Part shown: in pieces, positions 35,946 through 45,805 of the stretch
How the letters are laid out: each line of letters begins with the position of its first letter
Position numbering within the stretch: the first letter of the stretch is position 1
Origin: Glutamicibacter ardleyensis
GTDB lineage: Bacteria > Actinomycetota > Actinomycetes > Actinomycetales > Micrococcaceae
DNA length: 64,000 bases
Direction of reading: 5' to 3'
Assembly: GCF_014644555.1 (NCBI RefSeq)
Contig: NZ_BMKX01000002.1
Location: 186,001 to 250,000 of the forward strand
The notes under the pieces: generated by a model
The model's database searches: none
Told to the model about the DNA's origin: nothing
The model's input: the letters and a program-made list of their open reading frames with translations, nothing else
Position numbers and translations under genes: made by a program

Positions 35946-35970
35946 GGTCGATCGGACCGCTGGATCGACC
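35946..35970 (+). promoter_or_regulatory. Inverted repeat in the eno leader
   Basis: GGTCGATC (35946-35953) and GATCGACC (35963-35970) are perfect 8-bp arms with a 9-nt spacer, about 40 bp before the eno ATG. A possible -10 (TAGGCT/TAGGAA) lies around 35920-35928, just upstream. It could be a leader hairpin or an operator. Confidence 0.45.
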
Positions 35971-35979
35971 AGCCCTTAG

Positions 35980-37290
<1,311 letters not shown>

Positions 37291-37308
37291 TATTCAGGTA
37301 AAACGCAT

Positions 37309-37345
37309 AAGCTCGTCGGTAGTGGATACCGACGAGCTTTTCGTT
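37309..37345 (+). terminator. Terminator after eno
   Basis: AAGCTCGTCGGTA (37309-37321) pairs perfectly with TACCGACGAGCTT (37327-37339), a 5-nt loop and then TTCGTTATTT. Confidence 0.92.
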
Positions 37346-37390
37346 ATTTAATGAAGACAACGTTGGAAGTACAAGTTTGAATGGGGGAGT

Positions 37391-38242
37391 ATGGCGCAGC
37401 GACCACCGCGCATGCCGCGACGAAATACCCCTACAGGTGATCAGCCACCTGAGGTGGCCGCGACGCACACGGATCCACAGGGCCACACTTCGGCCGAGCA
37501 TACGCCTCATGCCCCACGCGGAGCACACGAAGCCGATCCAAGCACCGATGCGTTGCACATTGTGCCCACAGCGTCGCCGAGCACCCCTAGCGCACGCCGG
37601 GTTCGGCAGTTGCCTTCCGAAGAGCGCAAAACACCTAGAACATCTTCTTTTGGCGCGCCCAAAGCCAATTCGCGCAGCACTACGGCCAAGAGCCAAGGCG
37701 CTCAGGAAAATAAGTCGAAAACACCTTTGCGGGAGCGTGCTAAAAAGAAGCAAAACGAACGCCGCCGTGATGACCGGATGAAGTTCTCCGCAGCGGTACG
37801 CCGCAAGCCGGGTGAGAAGGCGCAGACCCCACATGAGACTCCGGCCGGAGCTCCGGTAGCGGCCCACCGTTTTTCCGGACGCGTTGCTGCGCTGCTAGTG
37901 GTACTCGCGTTTTTTGCTGTGATGCTGGTACCTACGGTGAATTTTTACCGGACACAAATGACCGAGATTAGTGAACTGCGAGCCTCAATCAGTGAAAAAG
38001 AGGCGCAGCGTGATGAGCTGAATGCAGAGATCGCACGGTGGGATGATCCGTTGTACATCAAGCAGCAGGCTCGTGAGCGGATAAACTTGGTCATGCCGGG
38101 TGAAAAGCTTTACAAGGTTGTCGGTGAACTTCCTACCGAGGAAGCTACCGCAACGCCTAACGGCAGCACCTATGAGGTGCGCGCAGATCTTCCTTGGGTT
38201 GATGCGCTGCTTGATTCGGTACACCGCTCAGCGACCGACTAA
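37391..38242 (+). CDS. ftsB: FtsB/DivIC-like septum formation initiator
   Basis: A bitopic division protein that forms the FtsQ-B-L complex at the septum. 283 residues. The first 155 are cytoplasmic, Pro/Thr/Arg-rich and probably disordered (PPRMPRRNTPTGDQPPE). One membrane helix (about 160-180; VAALLVVLAFFAVMLVPTV) is followed by a coiled coil ISELRASISEKEAQRDELNA and the conserved DDPLYIKQQARERINLV. The long N-terminal extension is common in actinobacteria. ATG 37391 follows GGGGGAG with a short spacer. Just upstream of DUF501 and ppx. Confidence 0.92.
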   Translation: MAQRPPRMPRRNTPTGDQPPEVAATHTDPQGHTSAEHTPHAPRGAHEADPSTDALHIVPTASPSTPSARRVRQLPSEERKTPRTSSFGAPKANSRSTTAKSQGAQENKSKTPLRERAKKKQNERRRDDRMKFSAAVRRKPGEKAQTPHETPAGAPVAAHRFSGRVAALLVVLAFFAVMLVPTVNFYRTQMTEISELRASISEKEAQRDELNAEIARWDDPLYIKQQARERINLVMPGEKLYKVVGELPTEEATATPNGSTYEVRADLPWVDALLDSVHRSATD

Positions 38243-38290
38243 TAAGCAAACATACCCAAGCCGAACCACACGACGCGAAAAGACAAAAAC

Positions 38291-38983
38291 TTGACTGATA
38301 AGCCCATCCGCGAAGCCCTCGACGCCGCCGGACGAGTTCCGAGCGAACAGGACCTAGACACGCTCAGCCGCCAACTCAACCGTCCGGTACGTGACGTGGT
38401 GGAAATTGGTGCACGCTGCGTTTGTGGCAACCCCTTGGTAGCGACCACGGCACCACGGCTTTCCAGTGGCATCCCGTTCCCCACCACCTACTACCTGACG
38501 CACCCGGTGATTACCGCCGCGGTGTCTCGGCTGGAAGCAGCGGGACTGATGGGCACAATGAACGAACGCCTAGGTGATGACACACAGCTGGCTGCCGACT
38601 ACGAGTTGGCCCATGAGGCTTACCTAGCAAACCGTGATGCTATCGGCGCACGCTCGGGCACCGGTGAGGTCCCGGAGATCGCCGGCGTCTCTGCTGGTGG
38701 CATGCCAACCCGAGTTAAATGTTTGCACGTACTGGTCGGTCACGCTTTGGCCTCTGGCGAAGGTGTTAACCCACTCGGAGATGAGGCAATCGCTCAGATC
38801 GCCGAGTGGTGGACTAAAGACAAATGCTTCTGTGAAGGTGCGTGGGAGACTACCGGCCAGGCGCCGAGCCAGGATCGTTCACGTCATGTGAAGACTCAGG
38901 AAAAGGTTGACCCTTCCGTCAAACGGGCCGAACGTGCACGTAAGCGTGCAGAGCGTGAAGCCAACGAAGCGGATCAAGCCTAA
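38291..38983 (+). CDS. DUF501 domain protein
   Basis: A 230-residue conserved actinobacterial protein with the DUF501 domain, function unknown. The domain has conserved Cys residues in ARCVCGNPLVATTAPRL and KDKCFCEGAW, and FPTTYYLTHP plus TRVKCLHVLVGHALA, which could be a metal site (my inference). The C terminus is strongly basic (RAERARKRAEREANEA). A TTG start at 38291 is used. Its stop overlaps ppx by one base (TAATG). Always found with ftsB and ppx, so a link to the cell envelope or phosphate metabolism is suspected but unproven. Confidence 0.9.
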   Translation: MTDKPIREALDAAGRVPSEQDLDTLSRQLNRPVRDVVEIGARCVCGNPLVATTAPRLSSGIPFPTTYYLTHPVITAAVSRLEAAGLMGTMNERLGDDTQLAADYELAHEAYLANRDAIGARSGTGEVPEIAGVSAGGMPTRVKCLHVLVGHALASGEGVNPLGDEAIAQIAEWWTKDKCFCEGAWETTGQAPSQDRSRHVKTQEKVDPSVKRAERARKRAEREANEADQA

Positions 38984-39906
38984 TGCGTGTCGCTGGAATT
39001 GATTGCGGTACCAACTCCATCCGTCTGCTGATCGCCGACTCTGTCGAAACCGACAGCGGTATGCAGCTGAGCGACGTGCTTCGCACCATGCGCATAGTAC
39101 GTCTGGGCCAAGACGTTGATGCGACCGGCGGCTTTGCCCCCGAGGCTTTGGAACGTACCTTTGCAGCGGTTCGCGAATACAAGGCACTGTGTGATGAGCA
39201 TGAAGTCCAGCAGATTCGTTTTGCTGCGACGAGCGCCGCCCGTGACGCGTCAAACCGTGATGTTTTCCTCTCCACCATCACCGACCTGCTAGGTGTCACC
39301 CCGGAGGTGATCACCGGAGATGAGGAAGCAAACCTGTCATTCGCCGGTGCCGCCTCGGTCCGCGAAGCCAAAGATGGCAAGATACTGGTCATCGACTTAG
39401 GCGGAGGATCGACCGAGTTTGTGCTCGGTGACGGATCTGGAATGTTGGCGGCTACCTCCCTGGATATGGGTTGCGTGCGGGTTACCGAACGCTTTGCCCA
39501 GCTCAGCGACGCGGTCGAGTTTATCGATCAGACGCTGTCCACCCTGGAAAATCGTGTTGATGTGTCAGAAGTTGACGCGGTGATTGTGGTGGCGGGGACG
39601 TTTACCACGCTGACCGCGCAGGCCCTGGGACTCAGCGCTTATGACTCGGCTGCCATTCACGGAGCCGAACTGAGCTTTAGTGACATGCGTCGTGCCACCA
39701 AGCAAATGCTCTCCTATAACCGAGAACAGCGCGAAGCCTTAGGGTTCATGCATCCTGGACGCGTTGATGTGATTCAGGCGGGAGCGCTAATCGTGGAACG
39801 CATCTTGGATTACCTTGAACGAGCTAGCGCGCAACGTCCAATGACGTTGATTGCTTCAGAACACGATATTCTCGATGGAATTGCGGCTTCGGCCGCGAGA
39901 AACTAG
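38983..39906 (+). CDS. ppx: Exopolyphosphatase / GppA family phosphatase
   Basis: A 307-residue Ppx/GppA family phosphatase that releases phosphate from polyphosphate or hydrolyses pppGpp. It has the ASKHA-fold phosphate loops AGIDCGTNSIRLLIAD at the start and VIDLGGGSTEFVLGDG near residue 136. The catalytic Glu lies in GDEEANLSFAGA. It is shorter than E. coli Ppx (513) because the C-terminal HD-like domain is absent, as usual for actinobacterial Ppx1/2. ATG overlaps the DUF501 stop by one base. Confidence 0.93.
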   Translation: MRVAGIDCGTNSIRLLIADSVETDSGMQLSDVLRTMRIVRLGQDVDATGGFAPEALERTFAAVREYKALCDEHEVQQIRFAATSAARDASNRDVFLSTITDLLGVTPEVITGDEEANLSFAGAASVREAKDGKILVIDLGGGSTEFVLGDGSGMLAATSLDMGCVRVTERFAQLSDAVEFIDQTLSTLENRVDVSEVDAVIVVAGTFTTLTAQALGLSAYDSAAIHGAELSFSDMRRATKQMLSYNREQREALGFMHPGRVDVIQAGALIVERILDYLERASAQRPMTLIASEHDILDGIAASAARN

Positions 39907-39968
39907 TCAACTGCAACACTTTGCCCTACCGGCTAGGTGTGCCGGAGCCCCCTTGCGAGGAGATGATT

Positions 39969-41498
39969 GTGGGTTACATGAGAACCGGTAAACCCGTTGT
40001 GGCGCGGACTTGGATAGCCGCCGTACTCGCGGCGTTGCTGATCAGCGCAACCTTTGTTGGTGCCGTTCCGGCTCATGCAGACGACATTCGCAGTAGCGAG
40101 TACTGGCTCAAAGCACGCGGAATTAGCGAAGCGCACAAGGTCACCAAGGGCAAAGGCGTTAAAGTCGCCATCATTGACACTGGTATTGATACCAGTCACC
40201 CCGATCTGAAGGGGGCGGTCACCGGTGGCGCTGATATGTCCGGTTCCGGCGGACCACAAGGTGACAAACCGATCGGCGTGATGAGCGAACACGGCACGCT
40301 CGTGGCTACGCTGCTGGGCGGCCGCGGAAATAACAAGCAAGAAATTGAACGGGTTAAATCCGAGAACGAACGTTTAAAGACCGCTTGGGAAAAGGCGAAG
40401 AAACACGCCGAAGATGAAAATAAAGACAAAGAGGACGACGAAGAAAAGGTAGAGGTCCCCAAGGAACCCGAATACGAGAAGATCCCTGCTCTGCGCGCAG
40501 GTAACGATGGGGTACTTGGCGTGGCTCCGGAGGCGGAACTACTTTCGGTCTCGTTGTGGATGGGCGGGGACAACCCTGCGGGCATTCCGGTGGAAGAACA
40601 GATTCCTAAGGCAGTGCGTTGGGCGGTTGATTCCGGCGCTAAGGTGATCAATATGTCTCTGGGATCAACCTCTCCGGCATGGCCCGAGAGCTGGGACGAC
40701 GCGTTCAAATACGCCGAAGATAAGGACGTGGTGATCGTGGCCGCCGCCGGTAACCGTTCCGGTGGAATGAGCCAGGTTGGCGCCCCGGCGACAATCCCAG
40801 GCGTGTTGACCGTCGCTGGTGTCGACGAGTCGGGCAAGGCATCGAAAGATTCCTCCACGGAGGGCATCTCCATCGGTGTCGCCGCTCCGGCTGAACAACT
40901 TGTCGGTGGTTTGCCAGGCGGTGGTTATGCCCGCTGGTCCGGAACATCCGGTGCAGCTCCGTTAGTCGCCGGAGTGGCTGCCTTGATCCGTGCGGAGCAT
41001 CCACAGATGAAAGCCCCGCAGGTGATCAATCGAATCTTGCAGACCGCTAAGGACACCGGGGCACCGGGCGTGGATAACCTGTATGGCTACGGAATTATTG
41101 ATGCCCATGCAGCCGTGACCGCGAATGTGCCGGTGGCTAAAGAAAACCCGTTGAATACCATTACTGAATGGATTCGAATTCACCGTCGCAATGTCGATAG
41201 CACCACCGAGGCCCCAGATCCGGGCGTGTCCATGGAGAAGTCCACACTCAACCCGGTGGCCGCACCAAAACCTATCCTTCCTGATGACTCGACTCCGGTC
41301 TTGCAGCCGGTAATCGTTGTTGGCGGCAGTGTGTTGCTACTGCTCGCGCTTCTGCTCGGCGGAACTCAAATAGGGGTCAGTGCGCGCCGGCAGAAGAAGA
41401 TTCGTGAGGTTGAACTTGCCGCGTTGAGTAAACTCCCGGTGGATGAACCAAACGATGGGCGTGATTTCTTCGACGAGATTCCCGAAGATGAAAAATAG
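39969..41498 (+). CDS. Secreted subtilisin-like serine protease, mycosin-type architecture
   Basis: A 509-residue S8 protease. Signal peptide with cleavage near PAHA/DD (about residue 37). The triad is Asp70 (VAIIDTGID), His108 (SEHGTLVATLLGG, in place of the common HGTHVAG) and Ser327 (SGTSGAAPLVAGVAA), with oxyanion Asn262. A C-terminal membrane helix (about 440-465) and basic tail resemble MycP proteases of type VII secretion. No ESX genes are present. A 55-residue Lys/Glu-rich insertion (about 121-175), predicted helical, sits between His and the next strand. The GTG at 39969 has GAGGAG 6 nt upstream; starts further upstream (ATG 39963, TTG 39921) are open. Confidence 0.87.
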   Translation: MGYMRTGKPVVARTWIAAVLAALLISATFVGAVPAHADDIRSSEYWLKARGISEAHKVTKGKGVKVAIIDTGIDTSHPDLKGAVTGGADMSGSGGPQGDKPIGVMSEHGTLVATLLGGRGNNKQEIERVKSENERLKTAWEKAKKHAEDENKDKEDDEEKVEVPKEPEYEKIPALRAGNDGVLGVAPEAELLSVSLWMGGDNPAGIPVEEQIPKAVRWAVDSGAKVINMSLGSTSPAWPESWDDAFKYAEDKDVVIVAAAGNRSGGMSQVGAPATIPGVLTVAGVDESGKASKDSSTEGISIGVAAPAEQLVGGLPGGGYARWSGTSGAAPLVAGVAALIRAEHPQMKAPQVINRILQTAKDTGAPGVDNLYGYGIIDAHAAVTANVPVAKENPLNTITEWIRIHRRNVDSTTEAPDPGVSMEKSTLNPVAAPKPILPDDSTPVLQPVIVVGGSVLLLLALLLGGTQIGVSARRQKKIREVELAALSKLPVDEPNDGRDFFDEIPEDEK

Positions 41499-41699
41499 TT
41501 GACGCAACGTTGTGGCGGCAGATAAACGTAGAAATATTCCTCGTTTGTCTGTCGCCACGATGCGTTAACCGCCGTGAAAACGGTGGTGCAGGGGGAGCCG
41601 AAATCAGCAGAAAACCTCGTGTGCGTGATGAACTAAAAGTAGGTTGGGCCGGACTGCGTGCAGACCGTGTGCGTGGCTGGAGACGAAGCCAACACAGAA

Positions 41700-41723
41700 A
41701 GTTAGTGAATGTTTTCACTAACT
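41700..41723. promoter_or_regulatory. Rex-like operator upstream of ndh
   Basis: Perfect 10-bp arms AGTTAGTGAA (41700-41709) and TTCACTAACT (41714-41723) with a 4-nt spacer. The core GTGAA-N4-TTCAC is that of the Rex redox repressor site (consensus TTGTGAA-N4-TTCACAA), though the flanks differ. The right arm overlaps the likely -35 of ndh. The match is direct; Rex binding is inferred, and no rex gene lies in the window. Confidence 0.6.
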
Positions 41724-41742
41724 CCGAAAACCCGCGTAGAAT
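41714..41742 (+). promoter_or_regulatory. Likely ndh promoter
   Basis: TTCACT (41714-41719) and TAGAAT (41737-41742) are spaced by 17 bp, 8 nt before the ndh ATG. Start of transcription would fall at or near the ATG, so the message could be nearly leaderless. Confidence 0.45.
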
Positions 41743-41749
41743 AAGGAAT

Positions 41750-43132
41750 ATGTCGATCATCGAAAGCTCCCAGAAGCGTCCGCGCATTCTTGTCGTTGGC
41801 GGTGGCTATGTTGGCCTTTACGTCGCGATGAAATTGCAGAAGAAGGTCAAGGATCACGGTGGCATTGTCACCGTCGTAGACCCGAACCCATACATGACTT
41901 ACCAGCCATTCCTGCCAGAAGTTGCAGGTGGCCAGATTGAACCGCGTCACGTTGTGGTTTCCCACCGTGCGCACTTGAAGCACTCCGAACTGGTTAACGG
42001 TCGGGTGCTGAGTATTGACCACGCAGCAAAGAAGGCAGTCGTCGCTCCCGTGAGTGGCGAAGAATTCGAGCTGGAGTACACCGATATTGTGATGTCTGCA
42101 GGTGCGATCACTCGTACCTTCCCGATTCCGGGACTAGGCGACGCGGGTATCGGCCTGAAGACCATCGAAGAGGCCGTAGCGCTGCGCAACCAGGTTGCCG
42201 AGCGTATCGAATCCGCATCGAACATGACTGATCCGGTAGCGCGCAAGCGTGCCCTGACCTTCGTAGTGGTCGGTGGCGGCTTCGCCGGCATCGAGACCAT
42301 CGCCGAGCTGGAAGACATGGCTCGTCACCTGATCAAGCTCAACGATCGCATCGATGAGAAGGAAGCACGCTTCGTTCTTGTTGAGGCCATGGGCCGCATC
42401 ATGCCAGAAGTTACCGAAGAGCAGGCACTGTGGGTTGTTGACCACTTGCGTAGCCGCGGTATCGAGGTTCTGCTGAACACCTCGCTGGCAGACGCCACCG
42501 ACGGTGTCCTGCAGCTGATCAACATGGCTGACAAGTCCCCAGCAGGAACCTTCGGATCAGACACCTTGATCTGGTGCGCCGGTGTGATGGCGAACCCAAT
42601 GGTCCGTTCCACCGACTTCCCGATCGAGCAGCGCGGCCGCATCGAGACCCGCACCGACCTGCGTATCAAGGACGAGAACGGCAACCCGCTGGAAGGCGCA
42701 TGGGCTGCCGGCGACATCTCGGCCGTCAAGGACGTCACCGGCGGCCTGCCGGACGGTACCTGCGTGCCAAACGCACAGCACGCGGTACGCCAGGCGAAGT
42801 TGCTGGCGAAGAACCTCTACGCTTTGCGTTACGGTGTGGGCACCGTCAAGGAATACAAGCACAAGAACCTCGGCGCAGTTGCAGGCTTTGGCCGCAACAA
42901 GGGCGTGGCAAAGGTTCTTGGCCTGAAGCTCAAGGGCTGGCCAGCATGGATGGCTCACCGCGGTTACCACGGTATGGCCATGCCAACCTTCGAACGCAAA
43001 TTCCGCGTCGTAGGCGACTGGATGGTTGCGTGGTTCTTCTCGCGCGATGCACTGCAGCTGAACAACCTTGAGACCCCGCGTGCGGCTTTCGAAGAATCGG
43101 CTAAGCCAAAAAAGGCTCCAGCCGCTAAATAA
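41750..43132 (+). CDS. ndh: Type II NADH dehydrogenase
   Basis: A 460-residue membrane-associated NADH:quinone oxidoreductase that feeds electrons into the chain without proton pumping. FAD motif ILVVGGGYVGLYVAMKL near the start. The NADH Rossmann motif VVVGGGFAGIETIAEL lies near residue 168, and WAAGDISAV near 320 marks the FAD-binding end. The C-terminal amphipathic region should attach it to the membrane. The frame is open to 41510, but the ATG at 41750 gives the normal start, with AAGGA just upstream. A Rex-like operator overlaps the promoter. The protease gene upstream ends 250 bp away, so ndh seems to have its own promoter. Confidence 0.95.
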   Translation: MSIIESSQKRPRILVVGGGYVGLYVAMKLQKKVKDHGGIVTVVDPNPYMTYQPFLPEVAGGQIEPRHVVVSHRAHLKHSELVNGRVLSIDHAAKKAVVAPVSGEEFELEYTDIVMSAGAITRTFPIPGLGDAGIGLKTIEEAVALRNQVAERIESASNMTDPVARKRALTFVVVGGGFAGIETIAELEDMARHLIKLNDRIDEKEARFVLVEAMGRIMPEVTEEQALWVVDHLRSRGIEVLLNTSLADATDGVLQLINMADKSPAGTFGSDTLIWCAGVMANPMVRSTDFPIEQRGRIETRTDLRIKDENGNPLEGAWAAGDISAVKDVTGGLPDGTCVPNAQHAVRQAKLLAKNLYALRYGVGTVKEYKHKNLGAVAGFGRNKGVAKVLGLKLKGWPAWMAHRGYHGMAMPTFERKFRVVGDWMVAWFFSRDALQLNNLETPRAAFEESAKPKKAPAAK

Positions 43133-43250
43133 GTTTCGCTGATCGACGATCGCTGGCCGCAGGAGCCGGAAGGAATTCTGGCTCCTGTGGCATCAAGCGG
43201 TGCGGTAATTTCAGAAATTGCGAAGTTATCGCGTAAGATTTTAGAGTCTT

Positions 43251-43332
43251 GCCCTCATGGTGGAATTGGCATACACGGCTGACTTAAAATCAGCTGCCGA
43301 AAGGCTTGTGGGTTCGAGTCCCACTGGGGGCA
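43251..43332 (+). tRNA. tRNA-Leu (anticodon UAA)
   Basis: An 82-nt class II tRNA. Acceptor arms GCCCTCA and TGGGGGC. Anticodon stem GCTGA/TCAGC holds the loop CTTAAAA, giving anticodon TAA (UAA). The long variable arm is TGCCGAAAGGCTT, the T-loop GTTCGAGTC. It decodes UUA, a rarer Leu codon in high-GC actinobacteria (the bldA tRNA of Streptomyces). CCA is not encoded: the 3' end reads GCACTT. Followed by a terminator. Confidence 0.96.
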
Positions 43333-43343
43333 CTTGTGAAAAA

Positions 43344-43388
43344 GGCCTCTGCATCCCTTTGTTTATAAGGATGCAGAGGTCTTTTGCT
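43344..43388 (+). terminator. Terminator after tRNA-Leu
   Basis: CCTCTGCATCC (43346-43356) pairs with GGATGCAGAGG (43369-43379), then TCTTTTGCTTT. Starts 12 bp after the tRNA. Confidence 0.92.
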
Positions 43389-43594
43389 TTGCCCGGAATA
43401 GACTCATGATCAAGTGCTGCGGGCAGGATTTCTTCCGAGCGTGACTCACTGGCACGCTCTAGGCATAATTCGCTTGAAATATATCGATATCATCCCTATG
43501 GCTGAGCCGATTCACAGCAAACCCAAATAAGATCATCTATACACAGCAGAACATCATTCTGCACTTAAACTTACGACTTATGGGGGAATTTAGG

Positions 43595-44404
43595 TTGAGC
43601 GGTAACCCGATCTTCGGTTCCAAGAACCAGTCTGCAAGCTGGGGCACCGGCTCCAATGCAGGCAGCCCGGTCGGATTCCACGAATCCGGCAACCTCAGCG
43701 CCGAACAGTTGCAGGGAATGTACCAGCAGCCGTCGGCCAACAGCCAAGACACCGGTCGCATGACCATTGGCGACACCATCAACAAGACCATCCTGTGCTT
43801 GGCGCTGGTTGTTGTAGGTGCCGCCGTAGGTTGGACCGTACCAGCACTGATGCTGCCAGGTGCATTGATTGGCTTCGTACTCGGTCTGGTGAACGTCTTC
43901 AAGAAAAAGCCGTCACCGGCTTTGATTCTTCTTTACGCGGCAGCCGAAGGCCTGTTCCTGGGTGGACTGTCCGGGTTCCTTGAGCGGATGTACGAGGGCA
44001 TCGCTATCCAAGCAATCGTCGCGACCTTCTGTGTCGCCGGCGTGACTCTGGCCCTGTACCGCTCGGGTAAGTACCGGATGACGCCGAAACTTAACAAGAT
44101 GTTCATGATCGCGATGATCGGCATGGTTGTCTTCTCGCTGGCCAACATGGTCATGATGATGACCGGCACCGTCGACGGCATGTTCGGCATGCGCAGCGGT
44201 GTCTTGGGTCTGGTCATTGGAGCTGTGGCTGTACTGCTGGCAACCTATGCGTTGGTCTCGGACTTCACCATGATTGAGCAGCTTTCCCGTGAGGGAGCCC
44301 CTGCCATCATGGCTTGGCGCGGTGCTTTCGGCCTGACCATGACCTTGGTCTGGCTCTACTTGGAGATTCTGCGCATTCTGGCTATTCTGCGTGGCGACGA
44401 ATAA
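43595..44404 (+). CDS. Bax inhibitor-1/YccA family membrane protein
   Basis: A 269-residue member of the Bax inhibitor-1/YccA superfamily with about seven membrane helices after a 60-residue polar N terminus. Family segments include LILLYAAAEGLFLGGLSGFLE, and the late LVSDFTMIEQLSREGA, which in bacterial BsYetJ is the region of the pH- and calcium-sensing aspartates. The frame is open from an ATG at 43580, but the TTG at 43595 has GGGGGA 7 nt upstream and gives MSGNPIFGSK, close to related proteins. Function in actinobacteria unknown. Confidence 0.9.
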   Translation: MSGNPIFGSKNQSASWGTGSNAGSPVGFHESGNLSAEQLQGMYQQPSANSQDTGRMTIGDTINKTILCLALVVVGAAVGWTVPALMLPGALIGFVLGLVNVFKKKPSPALILLYAAAEGLFLGGLSGFLERMYEGIAIQAIVATFCVAGVTLALYRSGKYRMTPKLNKMFMIAMIGMVVFSLANMVMMMTGTVDGMFGMRSGVLGLVIGAVAVLLATYALVSDFTMIEQLSREGAPAIMAWRGAFGLTMTLVWLYLEILRILAILRGDE

Positions 44405-44423
44405 GCATATTGAAATAAATTTC

Positions 44424-44462
44424 TAGAACCAGTGCCCAATAAGGGCACTGGTTCTATTTTTT
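44424..44462 (+). terminator. Rho-independent terminator after the Bax1-like gene
   Basis: TAGAACCAGTGCCC/GGGCACTGGTTCTA, a perfect 14-bp stem with a 5-nt loop, followed by TTTTTT. Confidence 0.96.
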
Positions 44463-44520
44463 ATGTCACAATTCCGACATGGATCCCGGTTGGGTGTCGA
44501 AGTCACGGTAACTTAGAGGG

Positions 44521-45801
44521 ATGAAGAGTAATCGGCTGTCTCGACTGCGTCGGTTCCGCGTGGTGTTGCCGGCCAAAACGGCTGGGCATCCGGCCCCTGT
44601 ATCGGCGAACCTGGATTTCCGCGAGGCCGAAGATACACCCTACGGGATGCGTTTAGCGGCCTGGTGGTCTTGGCGTTTCCTCGTGGTGGTTGCCGCCGTT
44701 GGCGTGCTCGTATGGTTGCTTTCAAAGCTGTCCTTGCTGCTCATCCCGGTAATGATTGCGGCGCTAATCACTGGCCTGCTTTCACCTGTCGTCCACGTGC
44801 TGAACCGCAAACTGGCGCTACCGCGTGTACTTTCCGTAGCGATCACCGTCATTGCTTTCCTGGCGCTGGTGATCAGCGGACTGTCGATGGCAGGACAACG
44901 GCTTACCGCCGGATTTGCTGCGCTGTGGAATCAAGCCATTGTCGGCGTGGAACAGATTCAAACGTGGCTCTTCACCGGACCTCTGCAACTAACCAACGCT
45001 GACCTGCAAAACGTCTTCGACGATGCACTGCGAGAACTGCGTTCCAACGCGACAAATATCCTCAGCGAAGCCATTAGCTGGGGCTCGGCCTTAGGCCAGA
45101 TCCTCACCGGCGTATTGCTGGCGCTGTTTACCTTGATCTTCCTGCTTCTCGACGGCCGGAAGATTGGACTTTTCCTGATCAACCTCCTGCCACGCCGTGC
45201 GCGGCCTGCCATGGACGGCGCGATGACCCGCGGTTGGTCCGCATTGGTCAGTTATGTCCGAGTGCAGCTCTTGGTGGCATTCATTGACGCGGTCGGCATT
45301 GGCTTTGGTGCCTTCTTCCTGGGCGTACCTTTGGCCATGCCGTTGGGAATCATCGTTTTTATCGGCTCCTTCATTCCAATTATCGGTGCACTGGTAACCG
45401 GCGCCCTAGCTGTCCTGCTGGCGCTGGTAGCCAACGGCTGGGTCAATGCCCTGATCATGCTCGGCGTAGTTTTGCTGGTGCAGCAGGCTGAATCAAATAT
45501 CCTGCAACCGCTGATTATGGGTAAAGCGGTGAGCCTGCACCCGCTGGCGGTTGTCCTGGCTGTCGCCGGAGGCACCATGGTTGCTGGCATTCCCGGCGCC
45601 CTTTTCGCGGTACCCATTATGGCCGTATTAAATGCGGTGGTGAAATATCTGGCTCGACGCGGATGGGACGATGACCCGTTCGTCCGCGATCAATATGGGG
45701 TAGGCGAAGACCCTCACGCCCCTCCGGAGCCATCCACCGAAAAATCCCCCGAACTTTTGCCGGCGCGTGAGCGCCCAGAGCACATCGCAACTGAGGACTA
45801 G
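44521..45801 (+). CDS. AI-2E family transporter (PerM-like)
   Basis: A 426-residue membrane protein of the AI-2E/PerM family with about eight helices. Family traits are LIPVMIAALITGLLSPVVHVLNRK near the N terminus and LVQQAESNILQPLIMGKAVS with PLAVVLAVAGGTMVAGIPGA late. The last 60 residues are polar. Relatives export autoinducer-2 or catalyse Na+/H+ antiport; which applies here is unknown. ATG 44521 follows a GAGGG stretch. It is 4 bp ahead of ilvA, so the two are almost certainly co-transcribed. Confidence 0.9.
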   Translation: MKSNRLSRLRRFRVVLPAKTAGHPAPVSANLDFREAEDTPYGMRLAAWWSWRFLVVVAAVGVLVWLLSKLSLLLIPVMIAALITGLLSPVVHVLNRKLALPRVLSVAITVIAFLALVISGLSMAGQRLTAGFAALWNQAIVGVEQIQTWLFTGPLQLTNADLQNVFDDALRELRSNATNILSEAISWGSALGQILTGVLLALFTLIFLLLDGRKIGLFLINLLPRRARPAMDGAMTRGWSALVSYVRVQLLVAFIDAVGIGFGAFFLGVPLAMPLGIIVFIGSFIPIIGALVTGALAVLLALVANGWVNALIMLGVVLLVQQAESNILQPLIMGKAVSLHPLAVVLAVAGGTMVAGIPGALFAVPIMAVLNAVVKYLARRGWDDDPFVRDQYGVGEDPHAPPEPSTEKSPELLPARERPEHIATED

Positions 45802-45805
45802 ATAG

